Assembly (NCBI RefSeq): GCF_003076755.1
Contig: NZ_QDKM01000001.1
Span: forward strand, 744,001 to 808,000
From: Pararhodobacter oceanensis
GTDB lineage: Bacteria; Pseudomonadota; Alphaproteobacteria; Rhodobacterales; Rhodobacteraceae
Length of the DNA: 64,000 nucleotides
Direction of reading: 5' to 3'
This document shows, in pieces, positions 44,385-52,335 of this stretch. Under the pieces are notes generated by a model that was not told the origin of the DNA, made no database searches, and saw only the letters and a program-made list of their open reading frames with translations. The translations under genes were made by a program, and so were the position numbers. How positions within the stretch are numbered: the stretch's first letter is position 1; every line of letters begins with the position of its first letter.

Positions 44385-44950
44385 TGATCCATACACTCCT
44401 TGAGCCGCATGAGACTGCGCCGCAACCATGTCCGCATGGTATTGAGCGGCACTTCAAAGCGTTCCGCAAGCTCTTGATAGGACAGCCCCTCGATATAGGC
44501 GCCCTTCACCGCCGCCGAACGCTCCTCCTCCAGCGTGGCAAAGCAATCGACCACGCGGCGCGCCTCGCCCTGTGCGATCATCCCCTGCTCGACGCCGATT
44601 GCGCCATCGGCCACCTGCTCCAGCGGGTCCTGCCCCTCGGCGTCGCGGGCCTCGGCGCGAAACATCCCCGCCGCCGCCGGTCGCCTGCGCAACTGGTCGA
44701 GCGCATGGTTGCGCGCCACGGCAATCATCCAGCTGATCCCCCGGCCCTTGTCGGGCTGAAAGGAGGCCGCACGTTGCCAGACTTTGATAAACACATCCTG
44801 CATAGCATCATCTACCTCGGCTCTATTGCCAAGGATACGCAGCAAGACACCGGTAAGTTTCGGCGCGGCCTCGGAATAAAGCTGGCGAAAGGCGGCGCGA
44901 TCCTGTCGGGCAACCCGCAACAGCAACTCGGTGATGATATCGTCCGGCAC
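44381..44950 (-). CDS. ECF sigma factor, SigK-like
   Basis: This 189-residue ECF sigma factor has region 2 (20-90, with DDAMQDVFIKVWQRA and GRGISWMIAVARNHALD) and region 4 (130-185, with GLSYQELAERFEVPLNTMRTW). It resembles the SigK group, partnered with membrane RskA. The start is GTG 44950 (MPDDIITELLL) with GGAGG upstream. The pair probably controls its own operon and may control the fasciclin gene beyond repeat array 2. I could not see a convincing shared promoter motif by eye. Confidence 0.9.
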   Translation of the reverse strand: MPDDIITELLLRVARQDRAAFRQLYSEAAPKLTGVLLRILGNRAEVDDAMQDVFIKVWQRAASFQPDKGRGISWMIAVARNHALDQLRRRPAAAGMFRAEARDAEGQDPLEQVADGAIGVEQGMIAQGEARRVVDCFATLEEERSAAVKGAYIEGLSYQELAERFEVPLNTMRTWLRRSLMRLKECMDQ

Positions 44951-45190
44951 CCATGGCCCTCCGCTGCGGCCCTGCGCCGTTCCCCTGAGCTAGCGCGGTG
45001 ACGCTACGTGTCCAGAGACAAGTTTCGCGGTTCTTCGCTTGCCACAGCGCCCGCAGGTCCGTAGCTTTTTTCGCAACACCATCGCTGCCTGACCGATGAG
45101 AGCATGACGCCCGTGCCCGCCGCATTGACCGCGCCGGAGCCGCGCCCTGCGGTTCGGCCAGCCGCATAGTTTCGATTGAAGGAGCCCGCT

Positions 45191-47281
45191 ATGGACACCC
45201 CCGTCACCTATGAAGCCCACGGCGAAATCGGCGTGATCCGCGTCAACAACCCGCCGGTCAACGCCACCGGCATCGCGGTGCGCCAAGGCTTGGTGGCGGC
45301 GGCGGATCAATTCGCCGCCTCCCCGCAAAAGGTCGCGGTGCTGGTCGCCGAGGGGCGCACGTTCATTGCGGGCGCCGATATCAAGGAGTTCGGCCAGACC
45401 CCCAAAGAGCCGCATCTGCCCGATGTCATCGCCCATATCGAAGCGCTGGAAAAGCCGGTGGTCTGCGTGATCCACGGCACCGCCTTGGGCGGCGGTTGCG
45501 AGGTGGCTCTGGGCTCGCATTACCGCGTGGCGGTGAAGGGCGCGCGGATGGGGTTGCCGGAGGTTAATCTGGGCCTGATCCCCGGCGCCGGTGGCACCCA
45601 GCGCCTGCCGCGGCTGATCGGCATGATCCCCGCCTGCGAGATGTTCACCTCCGGGCGGCAAGTCGGCGCCGAGGAATGCCTGCAACTGGGGCTGGTCGAT
45701 GCACTGAGCGACAAAGCACCGTTTGACGCCGGTATGGAGTTTGCGCAGAGCGTGCTGGATCAGGGCAAAGGGGTGCGCCGCGTCAGCGAAATGGAGGTCG
45801 CCCCCTATGACGAGGCCGATCTGCAGGCGCTCAAATCCGCCGTGGCGCGCAAACAGCGCGGCCATGTCTGCCATCTGCGCGGCATCGAGGCGGCTGTCGC
45901 GGGGGGCAAGCTGCCCTTTGCCGAGGGGATGAAAATCGAGCGGCAGGCGTTTTGGGACCTGATGCAAACCCCGCAGCGCGCGGCAATGATCCATGCGTTT
46001 TTCTCGGAACGCAAAACCGCCAGCCTGCCGGAACTCAAAGGCGTGACGCCGCGCCCGCTCGACCATATCGGGGTGATCGGCGGCGGCACCATGGGCGGCG
46101 GTATCGCGGTGTCTTGCCTTCTCTCCGGCCTCAAGGTCACGCTGATCGAACGCGACACGGAGGCCGCGCAGAAAGCCCGCGACGGGATTGCCAAAACCCT
46201 CGCCGATAGCGTCAAACGCGGCAAGCTGAAGGCGGACAAGCGCGAGGCGCTGCTGGCGGACGCTCTGGTCACATCCGATAATTACAACAGCCTCGCCGAG
46301 GTTGATCTGGTGATCGAGGCGGTGTTCGAATCGATGGAGGTCAAAAAGGACGTCTTCACCAAACTCGACGCGATCTGCAAACAAGGCGCGGTGCTGGCCT
46401 CGAACACCTCCTATCTGGATATCGATGCGATTGCCGCGATGACCAAGCGCCCGCAGGATGTGCTGGGGCTGCATTTCTTCTCGCCCGCGCATGTGATGAA
46501 ACTCCTCGAGATCGTCGACGCCGAGAAAACCGCGCCCGAGGTGCTGGCCACCGGTTTCGCGCTGGCCAAAGCGCTCAAGAAAATCCCCGTGCGCGCCGGT
46601 GTCTGCGACGGGTTTATCGGCAACCGCATCCTGTCGAAATACCGCGCGGCGGGCGATCATATGGTGCTCGAAGGTGCGAGCCCCTTCCAGATCGACAAGG
46701 TGCTGGTCGATTTCGGCTTTGCCATGGGCCCCTATGCGGTCGCTGATCTCGCCGGTATCGACATCGGCTATCTGACCCGCCAACGCCTCGCCCCCACCCG
46801 TGATCCGCGCGAGCGTTTCGGCGAATGGGGCGACGCGCTTTATCACAAGGGGCGCTTGGGCCGCAAAACCGGCCGCGGGCACTACATCTATGATGAGCAA
46901 TCGCCCAAAGGCCGCCCCGACCCGGAAGTTGAGGAGATCATCGCCGAAGAGCGCAAGGCCAAGGGCATCACCCCGCGCGAATTCACCGACGCCGAGATCG
47001 TTGAACGTTATATGGCCGCGATGATCAACGAGGGCGCCAAGGTCGTCGGCGAGGGTATCGCGCTGCGCCCTCTGGATGTCGATGTGACCAAACTCTACGG
47101 CTACGGCTTCCCGCGGTTTCGCGGCGGGCCGATGCATTACGCCGACCATATCGGCCTTGATACGGTGCTGGCGACGATCAAAGCGCAGGCGCAGAGCGAT
47201 GATTTCTTCTGGCAGCCCGCGCCCCTGCTCGAACAGCTGGTCAATGAGGGCCGCAATTTCTCCAGCCTGAATGAAGGATAA
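45191..47281 (+). CDS. Bifunctional enoyl-CoA hydratase / 3-hydroxyacyl-CoA dehydrogenase (FadB/PimF-like)
   Basis: This 696-residue protein has an N-terminal crotonase domain (1-280, with [14 protein letters not shown] and [15 protein letters not shown]), then a hydroxyacyl-CoA dehydrogenase with Rossmann [13 protein letters not shown] near 292-304 and C-terminal domains with [12 protein letters not shown] and [12 protein letters not shown]. It hydrates enoyl-CoA and oxidises the hydroxyacyl-CoA during beta-oxidation. Domain order is that of the monofunctional-chain FadB/FadJ and PimF type. AAGGAG lies before the ATG. The thiolase follows after three bases. Confidence 0.92.
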   Translation: MDTPVTYEAHGEIGVIRVNNPPVNATGIAVRQGLVAAADQFAASPQKVAVLVAEGRTFIAGADIKEFGQTPKEPHLPDVIAHIEALEKPVVCVIHGTALGGGCEVALGSHYRVAVKGARMGLPEVNLGLIPGAGGTQRLPRLIGMIPACEMFTSGRQVGAEECLQLGLVDALSDKAPFDAGMEFAQSVLDQGKGVRRVSEMEVAPYDEADLQALKSAVARKQRGHVCHLRGIEAAVAGGKLPFAEGMKIERQAFWDLMQTPQRAAMIHAFFSERKTASLPELKGVTPRPLDHIGVIGGGTMGGGIAVSCLLSGLKVTLIERDTEAAQKARDGIAKTLADSVKRGKLKADKREALLADALVTSDNYNSLAEVDLVIEAVFESMEVKKDVFTKLDAICKQGAVLASNTSYLDIDAIAAMTKRPQDVLGLHFFSPAHVMKLLEIVDAEKTAPEVLATGFALAKALKKIPVRAGVCDGFIGNRILSKYRAAGDHMVLEGASPFQIDKVLVDFGFAMGPYAVADLAGIDIGYLTRQRLAPTRDPRERFGEWGDALYHKGRLGRKTGRGHYIYDEQSPKGRPDPEVEEIIAEERKAKGITPREFTDAEIVERYMAAMINEGAKVVGEGIALRPLDVDVTKLYGYGFPRFRGGPMHYADHIGLDTVLATIKAQAQSDDFFWQPAPLLEQLVNEGRNFSSLNEG

Positions 47282-47284
47282 GCC

Positions 47285-48460
47285 ATGAAAGACGCCGTTA
47301 TTGTCTCGACCGCCCGCACCGCGATTGGCAAAGCCTACCGCGGCGCCTTCAACCAGACCCACGGCGTCACCGTCGCCGCCCATGCCGCCAGCCATGCGGT
47401 CAGCCGCGCAGGTATTGATCCGGCGCTGATCGAAGATGCCATTTTCGGCTGCGCGCTGCCCGAGAATGTCACCGGCGGCAATGCCGCGCGGCAGGTGGCG
47501 ATCCGCGCCGCGCTGCCGGTCAGCGTCGCCGGCACCACCGTGAACCGGTTTTGCGCCTCGGGGCTGCAGGCAATCGCGCAGGGCGCGCATATGATCCAGC
47601 TTGAGGGCGCCAAGGCGATCCTTGCGGGCGGTGTCGAGAGCATCAGCCTCAACCAGCCGAGCCCGCGCAACGCCCCCGAGCCGTGGATTTTGGAGCATAA
47701 GCCCGATCTCTACCTGCCGATGATCGACACCGCCGATAATGTCGCCGCCCGCTACGGGGTCAGCCGCGAGGCGCAGGACGCCTATGCGCTGCGCTCGCAA
47801 CAACGTATCGCCGCCGCGCAACTGGCTGGTGTGTTTGCCGATGAGATCGTGCCGATGGATGTGACCATGGCGGTCAAAGACAAGGCGACGGGCGAGATTT
47901 CGCACCGTGATGTGACGCTGGCGCAGGACGAATGCAACCGCCCCGGCACCACGCTGGAGGGGCTGCAATCGCTCGCCCCCGTGCGCGGGCCCGAGCATTT
48001 CGTCACTGCCGGTAACGCCTCGCAACTCTCGGACGGCGCCGCCGCATTGGTGTTGATGGAGGCCTCCGAGGCCGCCAAAGCCGGTCTGGAGCCCTTGGGC
48101 GCCTTCCGCGGCTATGCGGTGGCGGGCTGCGAGCCCGACGAGATGGGCATCGGGCCGGTCTTTGCGATCCCGCGCCTGTTGGAACGCCACGGGCTGAACA
48201 TCGACGATATCGACCTATGGGAACTCAACGAGGCTTTCGCCTCGCAATGCCTCTATTGCCGCGACGCGCTGGGCATCGACCCCGAGAAATACAACGTCAA
48301 CGGCGGCTCCATCGCCATCGGCCACCCCTACGGCATGTCGGGCGCGCGCATGGCCGGTCACATCCTGCTCGAGGGCCGCCGCCGCAAGGCCAAATGGGGC
48401 GTGGTCACCATGTGTATCGGCGGCGGCGCGGGCGCTGCCGGATTGTTTGAAATCTACTGA
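47285..48460 (+). CDS. Acetyl-CoA C-acyltransferase (thiolase)
   Basis: This 391-residue thiolase has the acyl-accepting cysteine C90 in NRFCASGLQ, the histidine in [15 protein letters not shown] near 347, and the second catalytic cysteine in TMCIGGGAG near 377. It performs the last, thiolytic step of beta-oxidation. It is three bases after the hydratase/dehydrogenase and 13 before the first acyl-CoA dehydrogenase, forming one operon. FadA-like or PimB-like assignment depends on substrate, which cannot be read here. Confidence 0.93.
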   Translation: MKDAVIVSTARTAIGKAYRGAFNQTHGVTVAAHAASHAVSRAGIDPALIEDAIFGCALPENVTGGNAARQVAIRAALPVSVAGTTVNRFCASGLQAIAQGAHMIQLEGAKAILAGGVESISLNQPSPRNAPEPWILEHKPDLYLPMIDTADNVAARYGVSREAQDAYALRSQQRIAAAQLAGVFADEIVPMDVTMAVKDKATGEISHRDVTLAQDECNRPGTTLEGLQSLAPVRGPEHFVTAGNASQLSDGAAALVLMEASEAAKAGLEPLGAFRGYAVAGCEPDEMGIGPVFAIPRLLERHGLNIDDIDLWELNEAFASQCLYCRDALGIDPEKYNVNGGSIAIGHPYGMSGARMAGHILLEGRRRKAKWGVVTMCIGGGAGAAGLFEIY

Positions 48461-48473
48461 GGGAGGGTCGCAA

Positions 48474-49664
48474 ATGGACCTCAATTACACCGCCGAGGAA
48501 CGCGCTTTTCAGCAGGAAGTCCGCGCCTTCATGAAGGCCAATGTGGCCCCCGAAGCCGCCGCGAAAATCGCCGTCGGCACCCATCTCGACAAAGCCGATA
48601 TGGACCTCTGGCACAGCCGCTTGAACGCGCAAGGGTATCTGGCAGGGCCTTGGCCCAAGGAATTCGGCGGCGGCGCGTGGTCGGCGGTGCAAAAGCACAT
48701 CTTTGAGGAAGAAACCGCCTATCACAACGCGCCCCGCATCGTGCCCTTTGGCGTCGGTATGCTGGCGCCGGTGCTGCAGGCGTTCGGCTCCAAAGAGCAA
48801 CAGGATTACTACCTGCCGCGCATTCTCTCGGGCGAGGATTGGTGGTGTCAGGGCTATTCGGAACCCGGCGCCGGATCCGACCTTGCCAGCCTGAAAACCC
48901 GCGCCGTGCGCGACGGTGACCACTATATCGTCAACGGCCAGAAAACCTGGACCACGCTCGGCCAATACGCCAATAAAATCTTCTGTCTGGTGCGCACCGA
49001 CACATCGGTGAAACAGCAGCAGGGTATCTCGTTTTTGCTGATCGACATGGACACTCCGGGCATCGAGGTGCGCCCGATCATCCTCATCGACGGCGTGCAT
49101 GAGGTTAATGAGGTCTGGTTCACCGATGTCCGCGTGCCGGTGGAAAACCTTGTCGGCGAGGAAAACAAGGGCTGGACCTACGCCAAATACCTGCTGACAC
49201 ATGAGCGCACCGGTATCGCTGGCGTCGGCTTTTGCAACGCCGGGTTGGATGCGCTCAAACGTGTCGCCAAGACCGAGATGCACCACGGGCGACCCCTGAT
49301 CGAGAACCCTCATTTCGCCGCCCGTCTGGCGCGGATCGAGATCGACCTGATGGCGATGGCCACCACCAACCTGCGCGTGGTTGCAGGCGCCGACGAGGGC
49401 GCGGCCCCGGGCGCAGAAAGCTCGATGCTCAAGGTCAAAGGCTCGATTATCCGCCAGCAAATCAACGACTTGGCACGCCGCGCGGTGGGACCATGGGCGG
49501 TGCCCTTTGTCTCTGAAGACCTCGACAGCAACCTCTATCACCCCGGCCCCGACTATGCCGCCAAAGCCTCGAACACCTATATGAACAACCGTAAAATCTC
49601 GATCTACGGCGGCTCGAACGAGGTCCAGCGCGGCATCATCACCAAAGCGATTCTCGGCCTGTAA
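48474..49664 (+). CDS. Acyl-CoA dehydrogenase, large-subunit-like (PimC-like)
   Basis: This 396-residue flavoprotein has GYSEPGAGSDLASLK near 125, GQKTWTTLGQYAN near 155, and a C-terminal NEVQRGIITKAILGL tail. It resembles large subunits of heteromeric acyl-CoA dehydrogenases such as PimC. A second, shorter acyl-CoA dehydrogenase gene follows 24 bases later, as for PimC/PimD, suggesting a heterotetramer. The position of the catalytic base is unclear by eye. Confidence 0.88.
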   Translation: MDLNYTAEERAFQQEVRAFMKANVAPEAAAKIAVGTHLDKADMDLWHSRLNAQGYLAGPWPKEFGGGAWSAVQKHIFEEETAYHNAPRIVPFGVGMLAPVLQAFGSKEQQDYYLPRILSGEDWWCQGYSEPGAGSDLASLKTRAVRDGDHYIVNGQKTWTTLGQYANKIFCLVRTDTSVKQQQGISFLLIDMDTPGIEVRPIILIDGVHEVNEVWFTDVRVPVENLVGEENKGWTYAKYLLTHERTGIAGVGFCNAGLDALKRVAKTEMHHGRPLIENPHFAARLARIEIDLMAMATTNLRVVAGADEGAAPGAESSMLKVKGSIIRQQINDLARRAVGPWAVPFVSEDLDSNLYHPGPDYAAKASNTYMNNRKISIYGGSNEVQRGIITKAILGL

Positions 49665-49688
49665 GCGCCGCTCCGAGGAGGAAAAATC

Positions 49689-50705
49689 ATGGATTTCAAC
49701 CATACCGAAGAGCGCCGGATGCTGGCCGACAGCCTGCGCCGCACGCTGGAACGCGGCGCCGATTGGGCGGCTCTGGCCGAATTGGGCGTCTTGGGCGCGC
49801 TGTTCACGGAAGACGAAGGCGGCTTTGGCGGCGCCGGTTTTGACCTGGCCGTGGTGTTCGAGGAATTAGGCCGCGCCGGCTGTGAATTGCCGGTGCTCGA
49901 GGCGGGGCTCGCCGGCGGCCTGCTCGCCGATTGCGGAAAATCCGACCTTGTGGAACAGGTGATCGCGGGCGAATTGCGCGTCACTGCGGCCTATCTTGAA
50001 CCCGGTCTGCGTTATGACCTCGGCCCGATCACCACCACCGCGAACAACAATACGCTGACCGGCCGCAAAACCGTGGTCACAGCGGCTGAGGACAGCGATC
50101 TGCTGGTGGTCTCGGCGCTTTTGGACGGCGAGGTCACCCTGTTCAGCGTCGACCCCAAAGCCAAGGGCGTAACCCTGCACACCACGCCCTCACTCGCGGG
50201 CGGTTCGACCTCCGAAGTCACCCTCGACGCCGCCCCCGCCACCCCTCTCGGCGGCGGCCAAGCGCAGCTTGAGGCGCGCATTGCCATGGCCACGCTGGCG
50301 CTCTGCGCCGATACCATCGGCACGATGGATACGGCCAAGGACATGACCCTCGACTACCTGCGCACCCGCACCCAGTTCGGCGTGCCGATCGGCAAATTTC
50401 AGGCCCTGCAACACCGGATGGCCGATGTCGCGATCGAGATCGAGATGGCCCGTTCCGCGGTGATCAACCTCGCTGGAGCGATCAACGCCGAGCCCAAAGA
50501 GCGCGACCGCCAGACCTCGGCCGCGAAAAACCTGATCGGCCGCACCGCGCTTTTGGTCGCCGAAGAGGCGATCCAGATGCACGGCGGTATCGCGATGACC
50601 GAGGAATACGCCCTCGCCCCCATCGCCCGCCGGTTGATCGCCGCTGATCACCGCTTTGGCGACGAAGACTGGCACCTTGAGCGCTTCATCCGCCTCTCGG
50701 CATGA
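49689..50705 (+). CDS. Acyl-CoA dehydrogenase, small-subunit-like (PimD-like)
   Basis: This 338-residue protein is shorter than usual acyl-CoA dehydrogenases because the middle beta domain is reduced. It has GALFTEDEGGFGGAGFD near 37, RTRTQFGVPIGKFQALQHRMAD near 222 in shorter blocks, and EEAIQMHGGIAMTEEY near 296. The QFGxPIGxFQ and QMHGGIAMTEEY motifs support FAD binding. The pair with the larger dehydrogenase is typical of heteromeric enzymes for dicarboxylyl-, branched or steroid-derived CoA esters. It overlaps the thioesterase gene by four bases. Confidence 0.87.
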   Translation: MDFNHTEERRMLADSLRRTLERGADWAALAELGVLGALFTEDEGGFGGAGFDLAVVFEELGRAGCELPVLEAGLAGGLLADCGKSDLVEQVIAGELRVTAAYLEPGLRYDLGPITTTANNNTLTGRKTVVTAAEDSDLLVVSALLDGEVTLFSVDPKAKGVTLHTTPSLAGGSTSEVTLDAAPATPLGGGQAQLEARIAMATLALCADTIGTMDTAKDMTLDYLRTRTQFGVPIGKFQALQHRMADVAIEIEMARSAVINLAGAINAEPKERDRQTSAAKNLIGRTALLVAEEAIQMHGGIAMTEEYALAPIARRLIAADHRFGDEDWHLERFIRLSA

Positions 50706-51100
50706 GCGTCGCCGCCGACGCCTCGGGCACCGCCAGGTTGCTCAACTGGCGCATCGAGACTGACCGCGCCGACGGGCGGATCGCGGTGATCATGGAGGTC
50801 CATGACGACCACACCAACCGTCACGGCAATATGCACGGCGGGCTCATCGCCACCGTGCTCGACACCGCGATGGGTGCGACCGCCAGTTTCCTCAAGGGCG
50901 ACGGCGGGCGTATCCCGTTTTCGACGATCTCGATGACGGTGAATTTCATCGCGCCGATGCCGCTGGGCATTATCACCGCCACCGGCCGCATCATGGGCGG
51001 CGGCTATAAAACCGTCTTCGTTGAAGGCGAAGCCCACGACCAAAACAACACCCTGATCGCCCAAGCCACCGGCACGTTCAAACGCGCCCCCATCCCCTAA
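50702..51100 (+). CDS. PaaI-family hotdog thioesterase
   Basis: This 132-residue hotdog-fold protein has the PaaI signature NRHGNMHGGLIATVLDTAMG near 38-57 and the strand SMTVNFIAPMPLG near 78-90. PaaI thioesterases hydrolyse stalled aryl- or acyl-CoA intermediates to free CoA. Overlap with the upstream dehydrogenase (ATGA) shows it belongs to the beta-oxidation operon. Palindromic repeat copy 3 follows its stop. Confidence 0.85.
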   Translation: MSVAADASGTARLLNWRIETDRADGRIAVIMEVHDDHTNRHGNMHGGLIATVLDTAMGATASFLKGDGGRIPFSTISMTVNFIAPMPLGIITATGRIMGGGYKTVFVEGEAHDQNNTLIAQATGTFKRAPIP

Positions 51101-51106
51101 CCCCAT

Positions 51107-51195
51107 CATCTGTCGATAAATATCCACGGGGTTCTTAGGGGGGCGTGCCCCCCTAAGGCAGGGAGCGCGAGGGGCGGCAGCCCCTCGCCCCCCTC
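51107..51195 (+). repeat. Dispersed palindromic repeat, copy 3
   Basis: It starts CATCTGTCGATAAATATCC, then a perfect GGGGGG..CCCCCC hairpin (TTAGGGGGGCG/CGTGCCCCCCTAA type) and a GAGGGGC/GCCCCTC hairpin. It lies in the gap between the thioesterase and quinone reductase genes. Confidence 0.65.
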
Positions 51196-51281
51196 CGCCC
51201 GGCCGTCGCCAGACGCTGGGCCCTGCTTGCCAATATCCCGCCAAACCGCCATTCTGCCGCCAAACTCAGGAGGCAGCCGAT

Positions 51282-52256
51282 ATGGCCAGAACAATCATCA
51301 TTTCCGAACACGGCGGACCCGAGGTCCTCACCCTCAGCAACCGCGAGGTCGGCGCGCCCGGCCCGGGCGAAATCCGCATCCGCCACGCCGCCTGCGGGTT
51401 GAATTTCATCGATTGCTACCAGCGCTCGGGGCTCTATCCGATGCAACTGCCCACCGCTTTGGGGATGGAGGCCGCGGGCACCATCGAGGCGGTCGGCGAG
51501 GGCGTCACCCATCTGAGGCCCGGCGACCGCGCCGCCTATGCCGCGCAGCCGCCGGGCGCCTATTGCGAGGCCCGGGTGATGCCCGCCGCGCAGGTTTGCC
51601 CGCTGCCCGATGCGGTGGATTTCGACACGGCGGCGGCAATGATGCTCAAAGGGCTGACGGTGCAATACCTGTTTCACCGCACGGTGCCCTTGAAGGCCGG
51701 TGACACCGTGCTGTTTCACGCCGCTGCCGGTGGCGTCGGGCTGATCGCCTGCCAATGGGCGAAATCCGAGGGCATCAAGCTGATCGCCACCGCCGGTTCC
51801 GACGACAAATGCCGCCGCGCGCTGGAGCACGGCGCGGCCCATGCGATCAATTACAACACCGATGATTTCGCCGCCCGCGTGCGCGAGATCACCGAAGGCC
51901 GCGGCGTCGATGTGGTGATGGATTCGGTCGGCGCTTCGACCTTTGAGGGCTCGCTCGACAGCCTGCGGCCCTGCGGGATGATGATTTCCTTCGGCAATGC
52001 CTCGGGGCCGGTGCCGCCCTTCGATATCGCCAAACTCGCCGCCAAAGGCTCGCTGCAAATCACCCGTCCGACGGTGTTCAGCCATATCGCCAAACATGAG
52101 GATTGTCAGGCGATGGCGAAACATCTGTTTGAGAAAGTCACCAGCGGCGCGGTGCGGGTGCAGATCGACCAGCGGTTCGCGCTGGAAGATGTGCGCGCGG
52201 CGCATGAGGCGCTCGAGGCGCGGAAAACCACCGGTTCGACAATCCTGACACTGTGA
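51282..52256 (+). CDS. NADPH:quinone oxidoreductase (zinc-independent MDR family)
   Basis: This 324-residue MDR-family oxidoreductase has the quinone-reductase layout: GLNFIDCYQRSGLYP near 40-54, GMEAAGTIEAVGEGV near 66-80, and cofactor motif AAAGGVGLIACQWAK near 147-161. It reduces quinones or similar enones with NADPH. No zinc ligands are seen. It stands apart from the beta-oxidation operon by 181 bases that include repeat copy 3. Confidence 0.88.
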   Translation: MARTIIISEHGGPEVLTLSNREVGAPGPGEIRIRHAACGLNFIDCYQRSGLYPMQLPTALGMEAAGTIEAVGEGVTHLRPGDRAAYAAQPPGAYCEARVMPAAQVCPLPDAVDFDTAAAMMLKGLTVQYLFHRTVPLKAGDTVLFHAAAGGVGLIACQWAKSEGIKLIATAGSDDKCRRALEHGAAHAINYNTDDFAARVREITEGRGVDVVMDSVGASTFEGSLDSLRPCGMMISFGNASGPVPPFDIAKLAAKGSLQITRPTVFSHIAKHEDCQAMAKHLFEKVTSGAVRVQIDQRFALEDVRAAHEALEARKTTGSTILTL

Positions 52257-52268
52257 TCAAGTGAAAAA

Positions 52269-52328
52269 GAGAGGGGGCGTTGCCCCCTCGCCCTGCGGGC
52301 TCACCCCCAGAGTATTTTTCGCAAGATG
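52269..52328 (-). repeat. Dispersed palindromic repeat, copy 4 (inverted)
   Basis: Read on the minus strand it starts CATCTTGCGAAAAATACTC, then GGGGGTGAGCCCGC and a GGGGGC/GCCCCC hairpin, closely matching copy 2. It lies between convergent qor and glyS. Confidence 0.65.
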
Positions 52329-52335
52329 AAGCGGG

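Noticed and set aside
44990-48190. Very long open frame on the minus strand opposite the hydratase/dehydrogenase and thiolase genes
   Set aside because: It is antisense to two clear enzymes. The translation is low-complexity, rich in His, Arg, Gly and Ala, has no domain, and is explained by G+C-rich third positions of the real genes.
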